Positions 22,316-30,470 of a stretch of 39,995 bases of DNA are shown here, one piece after another. Source of the stretch: a virus; the IMG/VR virus record IMGVR_UViG_3300049489_001027, positions 1 to 39,995 of that record. One strand, given 5' to 3'. The notes below the pieces were generated by a model. It was not told where the DNA came from, did no database searches, and was given only the letters and a program-made list of their open reading frames with translations. The position numbers and the translations under genes are program-made. How positions within the stretch are numbered: position 1 is the first letter of the stretch; each line of letters begins with the position of its first letter.

Positions 22316-23908
22316 GTGGCTAGAACCTTTATTCGTCAAGACATCCAGATTAGGAACTCGAATCTGTATGATGACACAATCTCACCGTCTCTCGCAAACT
22401 TCGAGACGAGCGCCACTAACATTGAGCACGATCTGAATGCGATCCGGTCGCAGTTACATAACCTACTGAAGAATCAGTCAGGTAATTGGTATGATGACCT
22501 GAACGTCCCCTCCTCGCTTGAAACAGGTGTACAACGAAGCGTCAACGAAATCAACAGCGCGTTGCACTTAATTGAAAAAAAGCGCGTTTTGCGGGATGTG
22601 CACCGTTTGGTCGATGTCACTGTCGGCGCAGGTAATAATTTTGTCATTCTTGGGACAGGGGAACTGCCAAGTCAAACCACGGCGGCTGTTGGAGCGGTGA
22701 CAACGCTCGGTACGGTTGTCGCGGCGCACGGAGGCGCATTCGGTACCCATGTTTTGTCTGAGGTTTCTGGCGCCAATGCGTTGAGTCCGCAGAACTTGAT
22801 GATCATCGTGGACGGTTCCACGCGTGATCCAATTTTGTCGGGAGGCCGACAAGTCTATGGTTTATTGCAAGGTGAATCTGGGCTAGCTGACGGCGGTACG
22901 ATTACTACCACTACAACGACAAGAGTCCAGATTTCGTTTGTGCGCCAAAACGCTGCAGGTGATGACCTTGAGGCATGTCCAGTCGCAGATATCGAAAATG
23001 CAGTCATTAATTATAGTACGCGTGAACGCGTACGCCTCGAAGACCTGAATGAGGCGGACTTTCTACGTGGTGCGATTATCGACGTGTCTCCGACTGGGGG
23101 AACAGTTGACCTTCAAACAGCCATTACTAATCAAGGCGCAACTCCTGTTGATGTATTGACCAATATTGATATTGACCTCGAAGCTCCTGGTCTAGCGTGG
23201 TGCTGGCGAGATGACACTCAAGCAGATTTGCTCTGTATCATTGAGGGGTCAGCTGGCGGGACTAGCGAAATTCACGTAGCACCTGCTGTAGACACTTTTA
23301 ACGTTGACGCAGTTGTTAACGATTTTTTGAATGGCGCCGCGTTCGATACTGGTTCGGCAGGCACAACCATTAATATTGGCGTGACCGCTAATCAGATCGA
23401 TAGTGGCGGCGCACTGCAGATACAGTCTGGTGGTGCGGGCAACTTGGACCTACAAGCTGCCAATGAACTTAATTTAACAGATGGTTATCGTGCCAGCTCG
23501 ACGTGGTCGCTGGCTGACGGCATTCCGCTTGCTAATTCTGCAAGTGAGTGGTCGGCTTTTGAGGCTGCATTTGGTGAAACTTCGTTGCTTGATGCGCTTG
23601 TACAAGCCAGCAACACAACAGGCATTACCAAGGCGTATGCGAATGTTACGGCTAACGTGAACGAAGACATCAATGTAAGCCTCAGCGATACGAATCTGGA
23701 TGCGGCACTCGGTGACCTTAGTGGTGGTAGCTTTGTCGATGATTATGACATCTTCGTCAACGGTCAGCTGCTACGAAACGGCGCTAACGCTGCCGCGAAC
23801 CACGACGTATATCCAGGAACAGACCTCAACAACGGCGGTGATGGACAACTAAAGTTCGAGTTTAAACTGAAGATCGGTGATGTTATTTGTGTCATTGGAC
23901 GCGCATAA
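22316..23908 (+). CDS. Large virion structural protein
   Basis: A 530-residue protein starting at GTG 22316, with AGGAG at 22303-22307 eight bases upstream. The N-terminus (MARTFIRQDIQIRNSNLYDD, then SATNIEHDLNAIRSQLHNLL) matches a type of protein I recall as a conserved virion structural protein of large tailed phages. Next is a Gly/Ala/Val-rich region (about 110-200), a region with THR-rich strands (TITTTTTTRVQISFV), and a C-terminal beta-rich part with DGQLKFEFKLKIGDVICVIG. It has no signal peptide or membrane segment. Fibre or head-surface function cannot be separated from sequence alone. Confidence 0.75.
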   Translation: MARTFIRQDIQIRNSNLYDDTISPSLANFETSATNIEHDLNAIRSQLHNLLKNQSGNWYDDLNVPSSLETGVQRSVNEINSALHLIEKKRVLRDVHRLVDVTVGAGNNFVILGTGELPSQTTAAVGAVTTLGTVVAAHGGAFGTHVLSEVSGANALSPQNLMIIVDGSTRDPILSGGRQVYGLLQGESGLADGGTITTTTTTRVQISFVRQNAAGDDLEACPVADIENAVINYSTRERVRLEDLNEADFLRGAIIDVSPTGGTVDLQTAITNQGATPVDVLTNIDIDLEAPGLAWCWRDDTQADLLCIIEGSAGGTSEIHVAPAVDTFNVDAVVNDFLNGAAFDTGSAGTTINIGVTANQIDSGGALQIQSGGAGNLDLQAANELNLTDGYRASSTWSLADGIPLANSASEWSAFEAAFGETSLLDALVQASNTTGITKAYANVTANVNEDINVSLSDTNLDAALGDLSGGSFVDDYDIFVNGQLLRNGANAAANHDVYPGTDLNNGGDGQLKFEFKLKIGDVICVIGRA

Positions 23909-23915
23909 TAGTAGT

Positions 23916-24347
23916 ATGGATAAGGCTGAGGTTAAGATGCTCACGCTGCATGAGGTGGGATGCAGAGTTGATGACATGCTTGACGGCGCGCAGCAAGAGC
24001 TGTGTCGTCTTGAGGGTGGTGTCGTTGCGATAACCTCAGCGAAAAAAGCAATCGAACAGCTTAGTGCGTTGGTGTCCGATGACGTAACCAAACAGCGCTA
24101 TGACGAAAGTGCCGCTGCTAAAATTAAGGAATACATTGAACGCTGCATGTTGATCCTCGCAGCACAGCAAAAAAGGGCGGACTTTGAGCGAGTTGCTGCA
24201 CATGGAAAAATTACCGCATTGAAGACTGTTGTTGACGCCATCAAGAAGGAACATGCAGCCGAACAAGGAAAACTCGGCAAGAATCGAGTTTCACCAGCGC
24301 CGGGACTGAAGAAACAGCGCGGGAGTCAGCGTGGCAAGGACGCCTGA
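23916..24347 (+). CDS. Small helical protein of unknown function
   Basis: A 143-residue protein using ATG 23916, a few bases after the upstream stop; an in-frame GTG at 23877 lies inside the previous gene and is less likely, and neither has a clear ribosome binding site. The product is nearly all alpha-helical and charged (ITSAKKAIEQLSALVSDDVT, then IKEYIERCMLILAAQQKRAD), with a Lys/Gly/Arg-rich tail (KKQRGSQRGKDA). This suits an assembly factor or chaperone acting on the adjacent fibre genes, which is inference. The 3' end overlaps the next gene by 17 bases. Confidence 0.65.
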   Translation: MDKAEVKMLTLHEVGCRVDDMLDGAQQELCRLEGGVVAITSAKKAIEQLSALVSDDVTKQRYDESAAAKIKEYIERCMLILAAQQKRADFERVAAHGKITALKTVVDAIKKEHAAEQGKLGKNRVSPAPGLKKQRGSQRGKDA

Positions 24348-24777
24348 TAGACGTACAGGGCGACTCGAAGAGGAAGAGATCCTTTTTGATGACCGCACCT
24401 CTGACGGCGATCCAGCAGACACGCGCGCGCTTCGTTATACGAATGGGGCTTTTAAGGCTAAAGACGGTCAAGGTGTATTCAATTTAAGACTTAATGTTGG
24501 CACGGATATCGATTTTTTGTTGTGTAATGAGCCTCCCGAGCCTACGACCGACTACGCAATTACCCGAAGCGGTGGAGTTGTTACACTTGAGGCATGGACA
24601 CGTAATGGTGGAAATTTGCTAAAGGACGTCGCCTACACGCGCAGCAGTGGCGTTGTTACGCAGGAAGACCGCAAAGTCTATGATACTGATGGGACCACTG
24701 TGCTGGGGCACCTACGAGTTACCTACACGCGTAGCAGTGGACAAGTAGTCAGTGGAACGTATACAAGGGTGGTGTAA
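24331..24777 (+). CDS. Virion protein with three short beta repeats
   Basis: A 148-residue protein from GTG 24331, with GGGAG upstream, overlapping the preceding gene. The N-terminus is polar (MARTPDRRTGRLEEEEILFD) and is a type of leader I recall from phage virion proteins. The C-terminal half has three repeats: YAITRSGGVVTLEAW, VAYTRSSGVVTQEDRK and VTYTRSSGQVVSGTY, each a strand-turn-strand unit. The DNA of the second and third copies is similar too. This makes a small repetitive beta-sheet, as in fibre or collar proteins. Function unassigned. Confidence 0.7.
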   Translation: MARTPDRRTGRLEEEEILFDDRTSDGDPADTRALRYTNGAFKAKDGQGVFNLRLNVGTDIDFLLCNEPPEPTTDYAITRSGGVVTLEAWTRNGGNLLKDVAYTRSSGVVTQEDRKVYDTDGTTVLGHLRVTYTRSSGQVVSGTYTRVV

Positions 24778-24780
24778 GTT

Positions 24781-25716
24781 ATGCCGTTTAACGTAGTTGA
24801 CATCGACGGCGTAACACAGACTCCTGGGGCATCAATCCCTAGTCGCGGCGTACAAGTTGTTGGGTCTGACGGCGCCATCTCACGTGTGCTGCTTGTCGAT
24901 AGCAGCGGTCGGCCTCTTGTGACTGTGGCAACCGCTCTTCCGGCGGGCACAAATACCATTGGGCGTGTCCAGCTGAGAAACCCGGCAGACAGCGCGACTA
25001 TTGGTGATTCAAGTAATCCAGTTCGTGTTGACCCAACTGGTACGACACGGCAACCGGTAGTGCTGTATGACGCTGCTGGGAATGCCGTGGCAATCGCTGA
25101 TGGCGATACCGCAACAAGCTTAACTCGTGGGTTCCCGGTTGCAGGTATCACGGATGGCGGAATACTTAAGTGGTTAAAGCTAAACGCTGCGGGCGAGTTA
25201 GTTATTTCGCAGTCGAGTACACCTGCAGACCCTCAGCTTATTTTTGCGTCTAAATGCAAGAATGGAAGCTCAGCTAACATGATTGTTAATGGGTCCTTGG
25301 GATCCCCAATTCATTTTGACGTTAACGCAGACCCTTCAGTGGACATCTTATTAACTGAATTACGCATGGTATTTTCTTGTGCACAGATTGTTTATAATGG
25401 CGCTTCCTTCGGTCAGGGTCTGACTTTAACAAATGGAATTAAGTTAGACTTGACCGTAAATAATGGAACAACTGTCACGATTTCAACAGTTACAATTAAC
25501 GAAAATCTCTCAGAATTTGCAACGGTTGCAGGTATAAACTTGTTCAGTGAATTTTCGGGTACGAATGATCACTTGGTGTCATCTTTTAGTCTTGTCGGCG
25601 GAATGCGCTTGAAGGCAGGAACTTCTGACAAGGTAAGGATTTCCATACGAGACAATTTGACAGCCACACAAAACAAATACTTACAGGCGACTGTATACGG
25701 TCAGAAGGTCATATAG
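24781..25716 (+). CDS. Fibre- or collar-type virion protein
   Basis: A 311-residue protein starting three bases after the upstream stop. It is beta-rich throughout, with a repetitive N-terminal half of short Val/Asp/Gly strands (SRGVQVVGSDGAISRVLLVD, then SGRPLVTVATALP, then NPVRVDPTGTTRQPVVLYD) and a C-terminal globular part (about 150-311) with long strands (VDILLTELRMVFSCAQIVYN). Very few charged helices. This pattern is typical of receptor-facing or decorating virion proteins. No catalytic motif is seen. Confidence 0.7.
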   Translation: MPFNVVDIDGVTQTPGASIPSRGVQVVGSDGAISRVLLVDSSGRPLVTVATALPAGTNTIGRVQLRNPADSATIGDSSNPVRVDPTGTTRQPVVLYDAAGNAVAIADGDTATSLTRGFPVAGITDGGILKWLKLNAAGELVISQSSTPADPQLIFASKCKNGSSANMIVNGSLGSPIHFDVNADPSVDILLTELRMVFSCAQIVYNGASFGQGLTLTNGIKLDLTVNNGTTVTISTVTINENLSEFATVAGINLFSEFSGTNDHLVSSFSLVGGMRLKAGTSDKVRISIRDNLTATQNKYLQATVYGQKVI

Positions 25717-25717
25717 T

Positions 25718-26446
25718 ATGCCATTACACATATTCAATACCGCGCCTGATGATTACGAAAGTTCGACAGCATGTGTCACGTATGGGCGCGTGACACTCGG
25801 CACGATCACACGAACCGTAATGCGCAGTACAACCTACACTGAGCCCACAGCGAACGCTGAGCGTTCGCTGTCTTCAAGCAGCACCAATGATACTTCTGGA
25901 GGCACTGGAGCCCGTACGGTTACAATCACATATTATGACGCGGCGATGACGGGGCCTCACACGACGACGGTTACAATGAATGGTACTACTGCCGTTAATA
26001 CCGGTGTGACAAATATCTGCTTTGTCGAGAGCATCATGGTCGCCACAAGCGGCTCAAGCGGCACTAATGCTGGGACCATTACACTTCACGCCTCGACGGG
26101 CGGAACGGGCGTGACTGTTGGAACTATTGGCGCGAGTGCAACACGAACGTATTGGGCGCATCATTACGTTGCCGACGGTAAATCAATGCGATTGTGTGCA
26201 ATCACTGGAGGTTCTGATGGTAAAATGTCCGGGCGCATAAGTGCAGAATTTGTGAATCCGTTAGTGTCAAACCAGACGCCGGCTTTGATTGACGGTGTGC
26301 AGGTCGGTAATGATGGAGCGTGTGTTCAGCGAATTTTCCCTGCGCCGCCAAGGTTCGCGGGACCCGGTAAATTTACGTTATATGTGTCACCTGATGCTAG
26401 CCAGTCGTCGACATGGTTTGGTAGCTTTGACGTTTACGAGAGGTGA
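25718..26446 (+). CDS. Fibre-type virion protein
   Basis: A 242-residue Ser/Thr/Gly-rich beta protein. ARTVTITYYDAAMTGPHTTT followed by VTMNGTTAVNT and FVESIMVATSGSSGTNAGTI forms a domain I have seen in many phage structural proteins: a beta-sandwich with two or three extended hairpins. The C-terminus (RFAGPGKFTLYVSPDA and WFGSFDVYER) is a short beta module. The DNA contains a perfect 25-bp palindrome at 25847-25871, unusual inside a coding region. The gene starts one base after the upstream stop and ends three bases before the next start, so it is tightly coupled. Confidence 0.7.
   Translation: MPLHIFNTAPDDYESSTACVTYGRVTLGTITRTVMRSTTYTEPTANAERSLSSSSTNDTSGGTGARTVTITYYDAAMTGPHTTTVTMNGTTAVNTGVTNICFVESIMVATSGSSGTNAGTITLHASTGGTGVTVGTIGASATRTYWAHHYVADGKSMRLCAITGGSDGKMSGRISAEFVNPLVSNQTPALIDGVQVGNDGACVQRIFPAPPRFAGPGKFTLYVSPDASQSSTWFGSFDVYER
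25847..25871. repeat. Perfect 25-bp inverted repeat inside a coding region
   Basis: ACAGCGAACGCT and its exact reverse complement AGCGTTCGCTGT flank a single central G. At protein level the stretch encodes a Thr/Ala/Asn/Ala/Glu/Arg/Ser segment with no apparent reason for symmetry. In RNA it would form a stable hairpin. Possible roles include a DNA-binding site or a translational or mRNA-stability element within the fibre gene. Confidence 0.7.
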
Positions 26447-26449
26447 TCT

Positions 26450-27421
26450 ATGGCGCTGTTTGGTAGCTCTAACATTCAAGTCCATCGTCGATGGACTCAA
26501 CTACATGAATTAGTTCACTCACGTAATTTGTCTTTGCAATACGATGAAACTCCAGAAAAATATGAGATTTTTGCAATCGACGACAAAATCGTATTTGTGA
26601 CGGAAATTTGGAAGGGACCTGTCCCTCCTGCTATCGAAGCCACATACTCCCAAAGCCAGAACGATGCAGATAAAACTGATTTTGAGACGAATCATAAACA
26701 ATGGGTCTTTGCGGCCCTCCCTAAGACTCCTGACAGTCGGCAAGTTGTGGTTATTAGCCCTGCGACTGAGGGCTGGCAAACATGGCTCACCGGTGCTGGA
26801 GATACCTTGTCTCCGCCAGCTGTCGGGACCGGCACTAAAATACGCTTATCATGGACGGCTGAAGAGTCACGAGGACTCAAAACGGTAGATATCCAATTTA
26901 TCGAGCCGATTGAAGTACATGACGGCCAAGCAGTCTTTTATCCTGTTGGTAATTGGACACCTGATGACTGCATGTCCATGAAAGTCATTATCCCAGCAAA
27001 CTCAACCACCACCAACGGTGGGGGTACAGGTAATTGCAATCGCGTGCCCTCTGGGCTTGGTTACGACGTTATTGTGCCAGCTGCTGGCAATGGCGCCTAC
27101 GACATTGACTTGTCAACAGCGGTCCCGTTACCGGCGCCATCAAAGGACGGTTATTGGGATGTGGATTATGATGATGGTACCGTAACTGCATCTGAGCACC
27201 CGGGTAACGCAGCATTCCATTTGATTGCCGCAGAAGTCAAAGTCGGATTTTTGAATCGCATGCCTGCAGGACAAGCACATGGGGTTATTGACGTTGACGT
27301 TTACAAGACTGAATGGATCCACAATGGTTGGAAAATTCGTGTTGAGTGTGACAAACAAAGCGCTGGTGCGGGTGAATTCGGTGGATGGTTGCTTACCTTT
27401 AGGCACACGGTTAATGTATGA
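26450..27421 (+). CDS. Virion structural protein
   Basis: A 323-residue protein with a good GAGGTGAT ribosome binding site before ATG 26450. The N-terminal 85 residues (VHRRWTQLHELVHSRNLSLQ, then YEIFAIDDKIVFVTEIWKG and SQNDADKTDFETNHKQW) form a polar domain of a kind I recall in structural proteins of large phages. Residues about 110-323 are beta-rich (LKTVDIQFIEPIEVHDGQAV and GNWTPDDCMSMKVIIP), and the last part (WKIRVECDKQSAGAGEFGGW) ends in strands. The stop overlaps the next start (ATGA). No enzymatic motif visible; a fibre, collar or baseplate component is likely. Confidence 0.7.
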   Translation: MALFGSSNIQVHRRWTQLHELVHSRNLSLQYDETPEKYEIFAIDDKIVFVTEIWKGPVPPAIEATYSQSQNDADKTDFETNHKQWVFAALPKTPDSRQVVVISPATEGWQTWLTGAGDTLSPPAVGTGTKIRLSWTAEESRGLKTVDIQFIEPIEVHDGQAVFYPVGNWTPDDCMSMKVIIPANSTTTNGGGTGNCNRVPSGLGYDVIVPAAGNGAYDIDLSTAVPLPAPSKDGYWDVDYDDGTVTASEHPGNAAFHLIAAEVKVGFLNRMPAGQAHGVIDVDVYKTEWIHNGWKIRVECDKQSAGAGEFGGWLLTFRHTVNV

Positions 27422-28248
27422 ATCCCATAAACGCTCAGCCGGTACAGCTAGTGCTGCAAAATACTGTGGGCGCGCCCGCGTTCTATACATTTGACAGTGC
27501 AGGAGCGCTAGCCAATGCGGTGAGCGTAAAATTGACCGTAATGACCATGGGCGGTAATACGCTAACCACTGATGATATAAGTGTTATCGGTACGCGTATC
27601 ACCAACCCTGCAGTTGGAACATATCGGTTCGCGTTTGGTGACATATTACCAAATAATGAAACAAACTTACCAGGTGATTTCATATTTCAGTGGAATGCCG
27701 ATGACAATTACACTACGCAAGTCGTTAAGGTTGTAACGCCTTGTACAATGCGCCTGATTCCCTACTTTCGGCTGCTGGTCGATAAAAGCGCAAAGCACGT
27801 CAAGGAAGACCCTGTGACCCCGTGCTTTCTAGGCTATACTGATGCGCAGCTCGTGATGTATTTAGAGCAAGGGTTGGGGATCATCAACGCTTATGAGCCG
27901 TACCCCATCTTTTTGACGCTTGATACATTTCCAGATGCATTTCGGCACCTTCTGCTCGAAAGCGCCCTCATTGCAGGTGTGCTTTCACAGCAACTGTTCG
28001 CCATCGATGAGGATGTGCCGAGCTTTAATGATCAAGGGAATAGTTTTGTCATTCAACATGCTCCGCAACTAGCGTCATTGCTAAACCAGATAACAGCGCG
28101 CCTTGATAAACTCATACCTCAAATGAAGCTGAAGTTCGTACAGAGTGGTTCAGTGCATGTCCAAGCTGGTGGTAACTTTAGATTGGCTCAACTTGTTTCA
28201 GCAGCACCTTCTGGCGCGTTGTTTCGAAACATGTTTTTTAGTGGTTGA
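27418..28248 (+). CDS. Neck- or connector-type virion protein
   Basis: A 276-residue protein whose ATG overlaps the upstream stop by ATGA. Residues 1-105 form an immunoglobulin-like beta domain (QPVQLVLQNTVGAPAFYTFD, ending GDFIFQWNADDN). From about 115 a helical domain follows: PYFRLLVDKSAKHVKEDPVT, FLGYTDAQLVMYLEQGLGIIN, FPDAFRHLLLESALIAGVLS, QQLFAIDEDVPSFNDQG, ending in a beta tail. Proteins of this design sit upstream of sheath genes in several large phages and probably belong to the head-tail neck. The assignment is by context. Confidence 0.7.
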   Translation: MNPINAQPVQLVLQNTVGAPAFYTFDSAGALANAVSVKLTVMTMGGNTLTTDDISVIGTRITNPAVGTYRFAFGDILPNNETNLPGDFIFQWNADDNYTTQVVKVVTPCTMRLIPYFRLLVDKSAKHVKEDPVTPCFLGYTDAQLVMYLEQGLGIINAYEPYPIFLTLDTFPDAFRHLLLESALIAGVLSQQLFAIDEDVPSFNDQGNSFVIQHAPQLASLLNQITARLDKLIPQMKLKFVQSGSVHVQAGGNFRLAQLVSAAPSGALFRNMFFSG

Positions 28249-28250
28249 TT

Positions 28251-29270
28251 ATGAGTAAATGTGTGCCAAGTTATTGGGGGCGCAGCACTTGGAAGCGCGT
28301 TCAAGAAGAACGTATTCCAGACAAGGTTGCTGAATTGCTCATACAAAAGCTGTTGGCGCAGGGAACGCCTGCGTGGCTGTACACGCCTGTCACTGACGGC
28401 CTTATTTGTACTTGCGTTAAGGAAACTAGCAAAACAAATGACCGTCCGTGCAATGAATGTTACGGTACTGGTTTTGTTCCTGGATATAACCTGTTTCTCC
28501 ACGAAACCATATTTTTCGGCGTGTCCGAGTCGTCCGGATACACGCTGACCAATTGTGCTATAAGCTATGAATTTAAGCCCAATGTCATCTTTATGACAGA
28601 TGGTACAACAACCGCAACCATCGTTACGCCAGACAAACCGTACGCCAATCCAAACGGAGATGATTGGGCGGTAAATCTTGACGCTTATGAACGCGCAGCA
28701 GGCAGCGCGGTGACCGCTGAATTCAGTACAGACAGTGGCGCGACTTGGTTTAGTACGAGCTTGATCAATGGGCTAAGCAAGCCAATAGGTTCAGGGGTGC
28801 TGCGTTTCCGAATCACCCTGACGCGCGCGTCAGCTGTAGACCGTAGTCCAGGCTTCCAAATCATTCGAGCCCGGCATGTCAACAGCATTAACTACAACGC
28901 CGAGCGTATTACTGACATTCGCGGTAGTGTACAGCTAGGTCAGATCTTGGTACTTCGTCCATGGGTGAATGAGCAAGCACGCAGTGACATAGGACGTGGC
29001 GTTACTGCTGAATGGACTAATGACGCGAGTTGGACCGCTCCACTAAGCTTCTTCGACTTGAGCATTACGTCAAATACGCCAGCAGATGTGATCCGCGACA
29101 CGGAGCCTGGTCCACACCCATTCATTGAGTACGGTGCGGGGATTAAAACCGGCGAGCGAAGTGTGTTAACATTGATCAAGTTTAATGAAGAATTCGGAAC
29201 GTTGACACAACAAAGCTTTGACTCACGACGGGCGCAAGACAAGGAATTACCTTATACACTTGTCTGGTGA
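28251..29270 (+). CDS. Neck-region protein with DnaJ-like zinc finger
   Basis: A 339-residue protein from ATG 28251; an in-frame TTG at 28245 inside the upstream stop is not needed. A zinc-finger of C53-x-C55 and C67-x2-C70 followed by YGTG (CTCVKETSKTNDRPCNECYG, then TGFVPGY) resembles one half of a DnaJ-type zinc domain. The remaining 260 residues are beta-rich (TAEFSTDSGATWFSTSLING). No signal peptide. It lies between two neck candidates and the sheath. The zinc finger may rigidify a connector or bind a tail partner; that is inference. Confidence 0.75.
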   Translation: MSKCVPSYWGRSTWKRVQEERIPDKVAELLIQKLLAQGTPAWLYTPVTDGLICTCVKETSKTNDRPCNECYGTGFVPGYNLFLHETIFFGVSESSGYTLTNCAISYEFKPNVIFMTDGTTTATIVTPDKPYANPNGDDWAVNLDAYERAAGSAVTAEFSTDSGATWFSTSLINGLSKPIGSGVLRFRITLTRASAVDRSPGFQIIRARHVNSINYNAERITDIRGSVQLGQILVLRPWVNEQARSDIGRGVTAEWTNDASWTAPLSFFDLSITSNTPADVIRDTEPGPHPFIEYGAGIKTGERSVLTLIKFNEEFGTLTQQSFDSRRAQDKELPYTLVW

Positions 29271-29293
29271 CCTTGTACGGGGTAGGATGATTC

Positions 29294-30415
29294 GTGTCGA
29301 ATGAAGATTTCGCAGGTACAAAGCATGTGCCTGTTACGCCTCCTGATCAAAACGATCCTCCGCGGTTTGGTCAGATTCTTGAGACGACAAAAGACGCCTT
29401 TGTAACTCATTTGCGAGAATTTTTCGACATTCAATCAGCGCGCATCGCCGAAGTGCCTATCCATAAGTACACCACTAACGCCTCATTTGATGCTTTTGAG
29501 ACGCCAGTGCGCATCATACAAGAATATCCAGACATCATTGAAAATCTGCCGCAATTAAGCATTTCAATCAGTGGCGGACGTAACAGCCGCATGAACATTG
29601 GGCGTCCATATGTCGCGACGGTGCAAGCTCCGCCTAGGCTAGTGGCCGCAAACCCTGGGCCTTATGCACTGGCCGACGGTGATCAGATCGTTCTGCGCAC
29701 AAAGCCTGATGGCGAAGATTGGACGACCAGCACCTTCGTGCTTCGAGCGTCAAGGTTCCCGGTGGGCGCGCCTATCACTGCCGCCACCACCAATGACTTG
29801 GCACGCGCCATTAACGAATTGGCCCTATATGTACACGCAGAAGCCGTTGATATTGCAGGCAGCATGTACCTTCAAATTTCGACCGGAGGCCCCGGAGGAG
29901 GCACTTCAACACCAAATGCAATTGAGCTATTAACCGGCACAAGCGCTAACGTGCTGGCGGCGTTGGGTTTGACGATTGGGCAAGCAGACGATTCTGAAAA
30001 TACCGTACGCCCGCCGATGAACCGATATCATATGAGCAGTGAACTGACGGTCAATGTAGATGTTTTTGCGACTGACGTTAACGTGCGGCGTGAATTAGCA
30101 GATCTTGTCTATGGTTGGGCTACTTTTTGGCTCGAAAGGCAATACTTTGAGCTTATTGGGCGTAGCGTCTTCGACGAACAAGTCGGTGGGGAGCATTACC
30201 ATATTGTGCTGCATCAAGAAGTAACAATCGGAGGCGACGGCCAAACGACGGCGCGCTTGAACGATGGAAAGGATTATGTCCATTTTCAGCGTGTAACTGT
30301 ACCAGTAACGGCGTTTTACTACCTTGACCGTCCTGTTGTTACGCCGTCAGGAGATAACTGGTTCGTGAACAGCGCTGATGTCCAACAAGACGACAACTTG
30401 CCCGATCCAAGTTAG
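29294..30415 (+). CDS. Neck- or tail-completion-type protein with a beta domain shared with the sheath
   Basis: A 373-residue protein starting at GTG 29294, with AGGA upstream. The N-terminal 120 residues include RIIQEYPDIIENLPQLSISI and a helical lead. Residues about 121-231 (ALADGDQIVLRTKPDGEDWT, then DLARAINELALYVHAEA, then AIELLTGTSANVLAALGL) match in pattern two copies of a domain inside the sheath protein. The C-terminal part (VNVRRELADLVYGWATFWLE) is helical followed by beta (EHYHIVLHQEVTIGGD). Position directly before the sheath gene suggests a tail terminator or neck component. Unknown family otherwise. Confidence 0.7.
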   Translation: MSNEDFAGTKHVPVTPPDQNDPPRFGQILETTKDAFVTHLREFFDIQSARIAEVPIHKYTTNASFDAFETPVRIIQEYPDIIENLPQLSISISGGRNSRMNIGRPYVATVQAPPRLVAANPGPYALADGDQIVLRTKPDGEDWTTSTFVLRASRFPVGAPITAATTNDLARAINELALYVHAEAVDIAGSMYLQISTGGPGGGTSTPNAIELLTGTSANVLAALGLTIGQADDSENTVRPPMNRYHMSSELTVNVDVFATDVNVRRELADLVYGWATFWLERQYFELIGRSVFDEQVGGEHYHIVLHQEVTIGGDGQTTARLNDGKDYVHFQRVTVPVTAFYYLDRPVVTPSGDNWFVNSADVQQDDNLPDPS

Positions 30416-30449
30416 CATCCTACACTTGACTACCTAGCTGTTCACGTGC

Positions 30450-30461
30450 GATACATGTATC
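30450..30461. promoter_or_regulatory. 12-bp palindrome upstream of the sheath gene
   Basis: GATACATGTATC is a perfect palindrome ten bases before the sheath ATG. A TTGACT box lies 18 bases upstream of its start (30426-30431), so it could form a weak promoter with an overlapping operator. The gap 30416-30470 shows no Shine-Dalgarno motif. Evidence is thin. Confidence 0.25.
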
Positions 30462-30470
30462 ATATAAGCG

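Noticed and set aside
30441-30469. TTCACG-N17-TATAAG as a promoter for the sheath gene
   Set aside because: Transcription would begin after the ATG at 30471, so it cannot drive the full gene.
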